From: Strigamia acuminata
Lineage: Eukaryota > Arthropoda > Chilopoda > Geophilomorpha > Linotaeniidae
Assembly (NCBI GenBank): GCA_949358305.1
Contig: OX442315.1
Coordinates: 248,001 to 312,000 of the forward strand
DNA: 64,000 nucleotides
Reading direction: 5' to 3'
The notes under the pieces were generated by a model. The model was not told the origin of the DNA and ran no database searches. It was given only the letters and a program-made list of their open reading frames with translations. A program made the position numbers and the translations under genes. Below are positions 43,029 through 53,869 of this stretch, one piece after another (positions within the stretch are counted from its first letter, which is position 1; every line of letters begins with the position of its first letter).

Positions 43029-44926
43029 TGTGACAAATTAATAGGGCTATAAATGCCTGATTTTCCACCAGAAGGCGCTGTTGCGCCATTTTGACGGTAA
43101 TTCTACTGTATTTGTTGTAGAACCAATGTAATTCCTAAATAAAGTTATTTATGGTGTTTTAATTACAAATATGTTCGTTTGATAAGAATAAACAATTCAA
43201 TCTTCATGATATCGAAATATCACGGCCGAAATTACAGAGAATCGTCTGCTAAAACCGCATTTGTCAATGCGCAATGTCGCCACTAGATGGCGCTATCGCA
43301 AATCAGCGGTAAATTCGAAATACGGAATTAAATGAATAACAAGATATATATATTAAATAAGTAGTTAATATATTCACGTAGATTATTTAATTGGACAATA
43401 ATATAAAGATATATTATTGCATTGAATGTTTGGAAGAAGAATTGGTCACATTCTTGGAAATGTGACCTTGCGGATTAAAGGATTAATGTGTGACTTGGGA
43501 ATGTGTCCTGGGTATCCACTTCCGGTCCCCGGTATCCATTTCCTGTTTCATGTCAAGGATTAGCATAATCCAAGTTTGCATCTCCGTATCCACTTCCTGC
43601 GATACGAGATTGGTGGAACTTAATCCCACCGAGTATAAAACTCCCTGACAACAGGAAGTTAAGTTAGTTCTTGATTTCTGGTTATTTGGTATGTTCCGCA
43701 TGTCAAATAACTGTTTCTTACTCAGGGCATGGGCCTACCGGTCCATGCATAGCATGGCTCTGCTGAGCCATGCAACCCCCGTCAACTGAAGGCGAAGTTC
43801 GGACTGTTAATGTTTCCGTCAAACGGTCTTGCCGAGGAGAAAGCCTCCCGCATAAGTATCCTCGTGGTCGGACAATAGAGTCACGTGTGATACCAAAGTA
43901 TTTAGTAACCGTTAGTAGCACTGTTACTGAAAGAGATTGACTCCATCACTTGATGGTGCCAAAGCAGTCTGCATGCAAAACATGCAGTTACCGCCAGTAG
44001 CACTATGTGTTTGGGAAAGTTATATCTCTTCGGTGATGGTGCCAAAGCAGTCTACTTATGAGTAGTATCTCAGGTGATTAATTCTGTTGTGCAGAACTGC
44101 GGGCTATATCCCCCTGAATACCAGTGCCGTCTCTCACCGCACTGTTATTTAGGGCACGCGCGATACTGTTCTGCTCAGCAAGGCGAACTTTGACGGCAAT
44201 TGTGTGTTGCGCTGTTTAATCTTTATTATATCTTGTAGTCGATAAAAAACCTTAATTGTTTAAACTTGGCAACAAGTTAACAACCGAAGTAAGTCACGAG
44301 ACTTATTTCACTGTATGACGAATCAAATTCGTAACAATAAATTGAATACAATTTATTGAGTTAATTTATTAAACTCACAACATCGCGAATTAAATGTAAT
44401 TCGCAAGCGGAACCTTGGCGAATAAATGACTTCATTTATTCATTACCAATTTCCAACCCTAGTTGTGGCGGTGCACATGAGTCAACCGCACCTCCCGGAT
44501 CGAACCAGACAGCATTACACGGACCATTACACGATACGAACCAGGAACGCGAAGGAACCAGTTCCACGATTACGAAGCGCCGACGGAAGCCGCGAGGACA
44601 CAGCCAGCCCGGCTATCTGATGACATCTATACTCGGTCGAGCGGGCGTTTTGCCGTTCCCGAACCCCGGATCACCAATGACCGTAATCATATTATTTCAG
44701 GGCTGTTTTACAGCCAATTTCATGTATAGTTTAACTTGTATTTAACTTGCCAAATGTCGGCATTAGTCATTTGTATAACTTTAGGATTGATTATATTGTT
44801 TAGTAACAATAAATGTCACGTTTTGAGAAACTCTGTTGTCTTTATTATCTCGTATTTTAATCACTTATTCACGCGACTTATACCCGGTACTATCATGCGA
44901 TAGGAGTTGTGGTCGTCACCGTCACA
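43029..44926 (+). repeat. 5' LTR of retroelement 3
   Basis: TGTGACAAAT to CACCGTCACA. It contains a TATA box (TATAAAA, 43634-43640), a strong CTCF-like site CCACTAGATGGCGCTA (43280-43295), a twice-repeated GATGGTGCCAAAGCAGTCT, and an AATAAA signal near 44810. Confidence 0.93.
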
Positions 44927-44928
44927 CG

Positions 44929-44946
44929 TGGAGGTTCCACCGAGAT
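44929..44946 (+). other. Primer binding site of retroelement 3, tRNA-Gln
   Basis: TGGAGGTTCCACCGAGAT begins two bases after the 5'LTR. It is the exact complement of the last 15 bases plus CCA of animal tRNA-Gln (ATCTCGGTGGAACCT-CCA). Confidence 0.85.
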
Positions 44947-47900
44947 AGGTTGCACAGTTTTAAATTTATCGAATTTAAATAAAAGTGAAAATTGAGATAA
45001 ATAAAGATTATAACATTTCAAAACATTTTATATGTTTCTGCTTTTGCGAAGTAGGAAATTCTCTTTAAGAACGTTGGGATTCGTGAGAACTCTAACATTA
45101 AAGGGAATGTCATGTTGTGTTATAAACACTCGAAAAAATTGAAGTAAAATTTATTTTATTTTCACGAAATGATCTGGAAGTTTATATTTTATAAAACTTA
45201 TTTTCCTTCGAAAATATTCAATCGGTAAAAAAGGATTGACCAGACCAAAGAGCGGACTTAGTAGAAGCCTACTAAAAACGAAAAGTTAAACTTTGAAAAT
45301 ATTTTCGGAAAATTCAGTTTTCCGAAGCGGTACGTCGACACCGATGCCAAGCGACCAAATCGCAGCTTCAACAAGCGACGATCTTCGTCATAAACGCGGC
45401 AGGAAAGCCACTCAAACCTTCGATGCAAGGTGCGAACGAATGCTTGGAAATTAGGGCGGACAGTGTATCAAAAACAGCGTGGAAACGTTACACAAGGTTC
45501 GTAGAGATTTGTGTAAGCGTTGCGAAGTTGTTTTCACTGACCGTCGGTATCCAAAAACGATCTAGTTGTTTTGAAAAAACAACACACTTCATTTTACTAA
45601 AAAGAAAGTTGCAAATCGAAATAAAAGTTACCTTCATTTGAAGGAATTAATTATTTTCAAAAGTACATTTTTTCATTCGAAAACAATGGAAATTAAAGAA
45701 ATGTAAAATGGCGGCGATTAAAGATACCGACCACGTGGAGTAGTATTTTTGCGTCGAACATTACGAATCCTGATAAACACTTTTCTTTGGCAAAGTAAAA
45801 AGATTTCATCCAATCTTTTCTTTCGGAAATTTAACAGTAATGTTTTAAGTTTCCAACCAATACTTGGTTTTCAAAGAATTGTGAAAGTTTCTAAATGAAA
45901 TTTGGCTGTTTGAGAAACAACCAATCCAATCGAATCGGACATTTTTCCACGTGGAAAATTTCGTAATTGAAATGGCAAAACCATTTATGGCTACGAACTT
46001 GGCCACGTGAAATATTTCCAGATCGAATATTTCTTGGACGAATTGAAGCTTTAAAATCAGATGGCTGATTTAAATAAAAAAAGAGGTTTCAGCGTTTATT
46101 TTCTTTCTGAAAAATCAAATTGAAAATAAGACACCGCTGATAAAAGTGACATTTTTTTCTTCAATCGAATTGAAAAGATTTCAACAAACATCTCGTTATT
46201 AGAGATAAGGGGTCAAATTATTAAAACTAATAATCAAAAACACGTCCTTCGTAAGTAAGAATTAGAGAATTTTTCTCGTGGCAAATTTAAAAGATTTTAA
46301 CGAATTTTATTTGTTAAAAAATTTGTTAAAAAAGGGGGAAATGGATGTTATTAAACAATTATAACTATACTTTTCCACTCGAAAAATGGAATTTAACCCC
46401 TGAAAATGTAAAACTGGATTAAATCACTTTTTGTCCTATCGGAAATAAAAATACACAATGTTGAAAGTCGAAAACTTTATTAAAAACTGTGGTTGTAATG
46501 ATATTACACACAAACGGAATATTTAAAGAAAAAATATTTTTTTTTTTTTGAAGAAAAATTATTTAATTATTTAAATTGGTAAAAAAGACCAAATTCCAAG
46601 AAGTACGGACTTAGTAGAGAACTATTAATTAAGGTGAAACCAAAATTCACCAATCAGAGAGGCGCAGATTAGGATCCAGATTTAAGCGTGGACCCAGATC
46701 ACCAGACCAGACCCGGATAGACGTGTTTCCAGTAGCCATCTTGACCACGCCGTCCCGTTTAGTCCCGATTCGAATTACCGCGCCGTAACCTGCAAAGCTA
46801 AGTATTGTTTATTTTTTTATTGTTAACTTTGAATTAAGCGTGCTTTTAATCACGCCAGTTTAAATATTCTGATATTTAGTGTTTTGTTTTTAATTTTTTG
46901 AAAGTTTAACGCGTATTAAACAACGCGAAGTTTAATTTCGCTTTATTAAAGTTTAGAAGTGTTTCCTTTTGAAAGTGTATTGTATTAAAGTGTATATTGA
47001 ATTCTTTAATAATAAAGAATTCTTTATTTCCGAATTGTTCAAGTTTTAATATGGTTCAACAACCGTTTACCATATTTGACTCTGAAGAAGGAGATAATGA
47101 AGGTGATAGTTTAAATCTAAGTTATCAACCTTTAGGAGAAAATGAGCAGGCAAACTTAAATCTAAGTTACCAACTGTTCAAAAATCAACCCGAAATAATT
47201 CCGGATGATCTGACAGTCTACTGTCAAGTGTATGAATTAGATCGAAATCGATTTGCGATCCTAAGGGAAGCAATACTTCATGTAAAAACTATGGATAAAC
47301 AAAATCAGTGGATAAATCCAGATAATGTTCCGTTGAATTCAGTGGATTCTCTGCTAAAAGCCCAATCAAAGTCACTTGATTGTGGAAACCCCAGTCGAAA
47401 CTTGGCGAATCAAATTATTTCAAGTGAAAGGTTTGATTCACTTAATTCAATAGAAAAAGAGGAATTAAGAACTGAAAACAAGCGTTTTCAATTACCAAAC
47501 ACAGCTGGATGTGAAGAAACTTTGATTACAAACCAATGTTTGCAATCGGCACATACACACTGACGTGTTCGAATGCCAACTCCAGGTTTGCAGTCGTTAG
47601 AGATACGACACAAGTTACACTATACATCACCGTGTAACTATCCAAGAAAAAGGGCCGAAAATTGTTAAAGCGAGCTAAGAGAGCTCGGAAATTCGCAATG
47701 GCGCGAGCTCAAAATTTTGTAAGGAATCTTATTGACTAAACATGATAAGAAAAAATACGATGTCTTTTCTAAAGAATTGACTATAGTTACGACAATTAAG
47801 GGGGACGTGATGATGCTTAATTGTCAATATTATCGGAAGGAAGTTTTATTATTTATTAATAAACTTGACTAAATTACGTAGAACAAAATCGAATTTGTGC

Positions 47901-48069
47901 TATTGAAAAATCCTGAACTTAGGCAATCTAATTGAGTTAAACAACTAAATTCAGAATTGGAAGTCACAGCATCTCCCAAGATATATCAAGCCTGACAAAA
48001 GCATTTATATCCATTAATAGGATAGAAATAAGTGAAAGTGTAAACACTTCCAATTATTTAAGGGGGATT
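44947..48069 (+). other. Interior of retroelement 3
   Basis: Mostly AT-rich non-coding DNA. The polypurine tract AAGGGGGAT lies at 48060-48068 against the 3'LTR. A second one, TTAAGGGGGACG, lies near 47797-47810 and could act as an internal second-strand origin. The 219-bp frame at 45423-45641 has no recognisable features. Confidence 0.6.
47051..47563 (+). CDS. Retroelement 3 170-codon ORF, unknown
   Basis: The first ATG gives MVQQPFTIFDSEEGD and so on. The N-terminal part is acidic and has a repeated LNLSYQ motif (LNLSYQPLGEN, LNLSYQLFKN). The rest is Asn/Ser/Gln-rich. I recognise no domain and see no zinc knuckle. It may be a Gag remnant or a packaging-related protein, or may be untranslated. 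Confidence 0.35.
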   Translation: MVQQPFTIFDSEEGDNEGDSLNLSYQPLGENEQANLNLSYQLFKNQPEIIPDDLTVYCQVYELDRNRFAILREAILHVKTMDKQNQWINPDNVPLNSVDSLLKAQSKSLDCGNPSRNLANQIISSERFDSLNSIEKEELRTENKRFQLPNTAGCEETLITNQCLQSAHTH

Positions 48070-49967
48070 TGTGACAAATTAATAGGGCTATAAATGCCTG
48101 ATTTTCCACCAGAAGGCGCTGTTGCGCCATTTTGACGGTAATTCTACTGTATTTGTTGTAGAACCAATGTAATTCCTAAATAAAGTTATTTATGGTGTTT
48201 TAATTACAAATATGTTCGTTTGATAAGAATAAACAATTCAATCTTCATGATATCGAAATATCACGGCCGAAATTACAGAGAATCGTCTGCTAAAACCGCA
48301 TTTGTCAATGCGCAATGTCGCCACTAGATGGCGCTATCGCAAATCAGCGGTAAATTCGAAATACGGAATTAAATGAATAACAAGATATATATATTAAATA
48401 AGTAGTTAATATATTCACGTAGATTATTTAATTGGACAATAATATAAAGATATATTATTGCATTGAATGTTTGGAAGAAGAATTGGTCACATTCTTGGAA
48501 ATGTGACCTTGCGGATTAAAGGATTAATGTGTGACTTGGGAATGTGTCCTGGGTATCCACTTCCGGTCCCCGGTATCCATTTCCTGTTTCATGTCAAGGA
48601 TTAGCATAATCCAAGTTTGCATCTCCGTATCCACTTCCTGCGATACGAGATTGGTGGAACTTAATCCCACCGAGTATAAAACTCCCTGACAACAGGAAGT
48701 TAAGTTAGTTCTTGATTTCTGGTTATTTGGTATGTTCCGCATGTCAAATAACTGTTTCTTACTCAGGGCATGGGCCTACCGGTCCATGCATAGCATGGCT
48801 CTGCTGAGCCATGCAACCCCCGTCAACTGAAGGCGAAGTTCGGACTGTTAATGTTTCCGTCAAACGGTCTTGCCGAGGAGAAAGCCTCCCGCATAAGTAT
48901 CCTCGTGGTCGGACAATAGAGTCACGTGTGATACCAAAGTATTTAGTAACCGTTAGTAGCACTGTTACTGAAAGAGATTGACTCCATCACTTGATGGTGC
49001 CAAAGCAGTCTGCATGCAAAACATGCAGTTACCGCCAGTAGCACTATGTGTTTGGGAAAGTTATATCTCTTCGGTGATGGTGCCAAAGCAGTCTACTTAT
49101 GAGTAGTATCTCAGGTGATTAATTCTGTTGTGCAGAACTGCGGGCTATATCCCCCTGAATACCAGTGCCGTCTCTCACCGCACTGTTATTTAGGGCACGC
49201 GCGATACTGTTCTGCTCAGCAAGGCGAACTTTGACGGCAATTGTGTGTTGCGCTGTTTAATCTTTATTATATCTTGTAGTCGATAAAAAACCTTAATTGT
49301 TTAAACTTGGCAACAAGTTAACAACCGAAGTAAGTCACGAGACTTATTTCACTGTATGACGAATCAAATTCGTAACAATAAATTGAATACAATTTATTGA
49401 GTTAATTTATTAAACTCACAACATCGCGAATTAAATGTAATTCGCAAGCGGAACCTTGGCGAATAAATGACTTCATTTATTCATTACCAATTTCCAACCC
49501 TAGTTGTGGCGGTGCACATGAGTCAACCGCACCTCCCGGATCGAACCAGACAGCATTACACGGACCATTACACGATACGAACCAGGAACGCGAAGGAACC
49601 AGTTCCACGATTACGAAGCGCCGACGGAAGCCGCGAGGACACAGCCAGCCCGGCTATCTGATGACATCTATACTCGGTCGAGCGGGCGTTTTGCCGTTCC
49701 CGAACCCCGGATCACCAATGACCGTAATCATATTATTTCAGGGCTGTTTTACAGCCAATTTCATGTATAGTTTAACTTGTATTTAACTTGCCAAATGTCG
49801 GCATTAGTCATTTGTATAACTTTAGGATTGATTATATTGTTTAGTAACAATAAATGTCACGTTTTGAGAAACTCTGTTGTCTTTATTATCTCGTATTTTA
49901 ATCACTTATTCACGCGACTTATACCCGGTACTATCATGCGATAGGAGTTGTGGTCGTCACCGTCACA
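48070..49967 (+). repeat. 3' LTR of retroelement 3
   Basis: Same 1,898 bp, offset by 5,041 from the 5' LTR. The TATA box copy is at 48675-48681. Confidence 0.93.
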
Positions 49968-50884
49968 ACTCTTAATATTATTTACACTTTTTTGTTTCAT
50001 TCAAAAACTGCACGTTTTTAATCAAACAGTGCCATCTGGTAGTAAATAGCAAACTATACGGTTTTATATCCGTCACAAATTTATTTTAAGTCTAGCCCAC
50101 AGATGGCGAAGGCGTTGTATTTTTCACCGCCTTTATTGCCCAAAAGACACACGAAGCTAAATGTTGTGAAACGTGATGAGATGTTTAGTATCGAGTGATT
50201 CAAAGATGGCAACTCCCATAATTTAGCTCAGCTAAAACTCATTATTCTACATCTCATTGCCGATTATTTTTATTTTTATTTTGTTTTATATGACACACAA
50301 TAACAATCCATTTTCCGTTGTTTCTATTGTTATATTGGTAATTTATGAGATTTATCAATGACTTGGATTTATCAAAAATTACAAAAGAATCGATGCTTCC
50401 TTCCTGACATTCAAACAAAACAAAATGAGAAAAATGAATACAATGAATATTCATCACATCATTTCCTCGATCACTGTATTTACAACTCCTGCTGATTAAT
50501 ACGCCACCTATTGAGAAGAAAAGAAAGTAATTCAACATTAAATGATCGATTGACGGAGTGGCGATGAGAAGGGTCACTGGGCCCACTGGGCCTCCGTAGA
50601 CTACTCGCGTTCTACTTCAATCAGTCTCGTGACGTGTGTCGTAAATACTTTTCACACATTCATGCGAGCAAAAAGTAATACGAGCGGCGCATTCAGCCTG
50701 AAAATTGCCTGACGTTGACGTCAGTCAAAGGAAATAGAAATTGCGGTTGCGGAGTATTCTCCATCGAAAAACTCATCTCGAAAAGATGAGACGAGATGAG
50801 ACGACGAGCGAGCGACCCTCACAAATGCAGAATGCAAAACACCAAGAATAATAAATAAACAAGAAATAAATAAATAAATAAATG
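49968..50884. other. Region right of retroelement 3
   Basis: No recognised gene. CTCF-like motifs GCCATCTGGT (50031-50040) and AGATGGCGAA (50101-50110), a CRE palindrome TGACGTCA near 50716-50724, and (AAAT)n at 50864-50883. The CRE and GC-richer DNA at 50590-50820 could be a promoter. Confidence 0.35.
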
Positions 50885-50892
50885 ATGGTTAT

Positions 50893-51247
50893 TAGGCATG
50901 TGCGAATTTGCAATTAATCGCAATGCGATTTTTTTTGGTTGAATATCGCAGTAATTTAATTCACTAGCTGTTGTTTGCGAATTATTGCGAATTATTGCGA
51001 ATTATTGCGAATTATTGCGAATTATTGCGAATTATTGCGAATTATTGCGAATTATTGCGAATTATTGCGAATTATTGCGAATTATTGCGATTATTGCGAA
51101 TTATTGCGATTATTGCGAATTATTGCGAATTATTGCGAATTATTGCGATTATTGCGATTATATCGCGAATGCAATATATCGCAAAAAAAATTGCAACAAT
51201 CCAATATCGCAATCGCATTCGCCACAAAAATTAATCGCACAAGCCTA
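50893..51247. mobile_element. hAT-like MITE with 10-bp tandem core
   Basis: The 355-bp element begins TAGGCATGTGCGAATT and ends AATCGCACAAGCCTA. Perfect 8-bp duplications ATGGTTAT flank it (50885-50892 and 51248-51255). Its core (about 50977-51160) is a run of GCGAATTATT, some copies shortened to GCGATTATT. The core unit resembles the terminal TGTGCGAATT, so the array seems to have grown from terminal sequence. Confidence 0.9.
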
Positions 51248-51329
51248 ATGGTTATTAAGAAAACGCTCAATGCCTTAAGTTAAAATAAATGTAGTTTGTG
51301 AGAGACAGTTCACACCTTATAGGATCTTA

Positions 51330-52300
51330 TTTCGTGATGGGCATAATGGCCTGCGTTCCAGCGGATACTTTGCGCACAAAAAGTGCATGTTTGCATTCAA
51401 ATGGACCGTAATGTGCATAATCAGCTGGCTCGCAGCACAAACAGGAAAAATCTGCATTTTCCCACTCGAATTCGAGGTCGTTTCAACAAAATTCTATTTT
51501 CCTCACTTTTTGTGGGTTTTATTGAAGACAAGAAGCAATTTAGAGCTCGAGTTCACACTTGTCGCACAATGTGCTATTTTGCCATTGATTGCCGTTTACT
51601 GGACGTCAAGCGCGCCAGCATTTTTACTGCTTCATAATTACTTTTCTTATCTCTAACCATGACGTCAGATTTTTGAACTTTAATGCTGCAAGATACACGT
51701 AGTTACCTAAGTGCACCACACAGTTTGACCGCAGTTACGGCGCAAACCACAAAAAGCCGCTCGTACGAGCTTATTTCGACCGAGTATTCATAATCAACAA
51801 TAATTTATTTATTTATTTATTAATTTATTAGCAAATGTTTGTCACGGTCATGACTTTAGACAGTAGAAATTTTTGAAATTTTTGTGCGCATTTTGTGCCT
51901 TTTCCCTTATTTCGCTCCATTTTGATTAGGAATTGTTTAAATTCCTTCAAATTATTTTATTTTCTATAAATCCTAATTTTATTATTTTCTTTTGTTTATT
52001 TTCGATATACGACGTGACAAGTTTATCAAAATTTTCTAATCGCTTTGGTTTTGTTTATTTTCTAAAACTCCGTGCTTGTGCGCATCAAAACATTGATGCT
52101 TCCCCGCAATGCTCGCCCGTCAATTTCGCTCTTCTCGTTATTATTTTGCTCGCAATATTTTCTTACAAATATTTATTAGCAAACAGCTAACTCGTGTTCT
52201 ACGACCGATGCGGGAACACTCGATAAGCACACAAGACACGTGTGCACTGATGCCCACAGGTTCCCGAGCATCAGAGAGCAAGCCCTACGACGTAAGTTGA
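51330..52300 (+). other. Unrecognised hydrophobic reading frames
   Basis: The frame at 51387-51656 (and some codons upstream) encodes several membrane-like stretches (WTVMCIISWLAA, AQCAILPLIAVYWTS). The frame at 51933-52190 ends in LLVIILLAIFSYKYLLA. The region 52170-52290 has a coding-like Ser/Arg-rich frame that stops at a strong donor, CGAC|GTAAGT. A matching acceptor TTTCAG at 52470 would lead in phase into a short end, HGRLKRSTCLER. Possibly a degraded multi-pass receptor gene; I cannot assign a family. Confidence 0.2.
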
Positions 52301-53869
52301 CTGCTAAGTTTGCGTACTAATTCAAGAATTTATGAAATGTAACTAAAATGAATGATGCGAGTCGTAACGAGTAGTTCGCAGTAGTTGAGTCCACACATTA
52401 CTCGTCCGTTAAGCCCGCAGCCCTTCTCCAGTGCACCTGTCTCGTCTCCACTCGGCCCTGGTTCATTTCAGCACGGACGACTCAAAAGGAGCACCTGCCT
52501 CGAGCGATGAAATCGACAGGGCAGAAAATGTCCAATTTTGAAGAAAAAAAATGAAAAAAAATTGACCCCAGGTGAAAAAATTCATTTTCGGACACAAATA
52601 TTTACTTTTTATGTGCAGAGAGACAAAAAAATGCATTTCCATTATTGAGAAAAGCATCTTCCATGTTAATCTCGGTTGGTTTTGGTCTTCTAGTAAGGTG
52701 AGATCGCCCACTCGAAATTTCGCATTATTCGAACTCCCTCTCTGTTGACGTAATTCTATTAAATACTCCAAGTCGAGAAATGAAGAGAGCAAAGCTTGTT
52801 TGTTTTTTAATAACTAAAGGAAATACAAATACATAATAGACGAAACATACAACAATAATAGACGAATATACACAGCTCTTGTCCTCGCGAGAGAGACTAT
52901 AAACAAAGATAAAGTGTTGAAAGAAGGAGCAACGATTGCATCCGTTTGAAAAGACGTGAGAGAAACAAAGATCGGCACTAACAAGTAAGGCAGCTGGCTG
53001 GGCGTGTGCTTGTGTATGTGTATGTGTGCACGTGACGCGTCGCGTCGCTCGATTCTAGTGTGCCTGGGAGTGGGACGAGCAATCGATAAGCGTCCCCTAC
53101 AAAGGCGTTTTTCCTTGAGCAAAGAAATGTGACCAGACGAGAAAAGAAACATCGACGGGCAGGTTTGTTCCTACTCAAGCATCCTGAACTGAACTCGACT
53201 GATGGAAGCTCTAAATCACACGACACAGACTCTACGAGGACCTAAGCAACTTCCGATCCGATCCGATCCGATCCGATCTGCTCTTCTCTTCACTCGGTCT
53301 TCTTCCTTAACGATCCAATGATATGTTTGATTCGTCGGCTTTTTTTCTTTCTTTGTTTCTTTTGTTTATTTATTTGTATTAGTTGGACCTCTACGATGCG
53401 GGAGTTAGCTGCACACGGACGACAACTACTTTCCAGAAAATAACGTTTTCTGAAATAAAAAAATTTAAATTTTTTTAAAAAAAAAAACACATCAAAAAAC
53501 AATCAATCTTTCTTTTTCACCGTGTTAGCTTAGCCCGTTTTACCACGCAGACTACTTACAACGCTGATTGATCGCACGTGCAAACAATATTTTATTTTTT
53601 TGCTTCAACAGCCAAGTAATTTTCCGCTATTATTGACACAGTAAAAACTGTACGCGGCGTATGGGAAATAATCGAATAAGAAAGAAAGAAAGAAAGAAAT
53701 CCTTCCTTTCTTATTTTTATTTTTGCAACAATTGCCCCAAAAATGCTTTTCTTATTTTTATTTTTGCAACAATTGCCCCAAAAATGCACTTTTTAACAAT
53801 GATTGTCTAGACAATTGGCTCAATTTTTGTTGAATGATTGTGGTTGGATTTGTTCTTTTCTGAACTCAC
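52301..53869. other. Region downstream of the identified SCYL2 exons
   Basis: The remaining 3' exon(s) of SCYL2 should lie here, since exon 53992-53870 ends at a good donor, but I could not identify them. Visible repeats: (CGATC)n at 53253-53278, (AAAG)n near 53680-53698, and a 40-bp tandem duplication (TTGCAACAATTGCCCC-containing) at 53707-53787. Confidence 0.35.

Larger units (their letters stand above)
43029..49967 (+). mobile_element. Retroelement 3: non-autonomous LTR element with 1.9-kb LTRs
   Basis: LTRs 43029-44926 and 48070-49967 (1,898 bp each) show no difference in my reading. The target duplication is ACTC on both sides. The 3.1-kb interior has a tRNA-Gln primer site and a polypurine tract but no protease, RT or integrase; it is AT-rich with one 170-codon frame. 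This fits a large retrotransposon derivative (LARD) copied by another element's enzymes. Identical LTRs suggest very recent insertion. Confidence 0.9.

Noticed and set aside
43483-44620. Small frames repeated at 48524-49661
   Set aside because: They lie inside the 1.9-kb LTRs of retroelement 3 and show no domain; more likely regulatory DNA.
50254-50586. 110-codon minus-strand frame
   Set aside because: No ATG at its start, no splice context, low-complexity Asn/Lys tail.
52463-52792. Possible last exon of SCYL2 (frame ending APFESSVLK)
   Set aside because: There is an AG acceptor, but the end does not resemble the conserved SCYL2 C-terminus, so it was not added to the gene.
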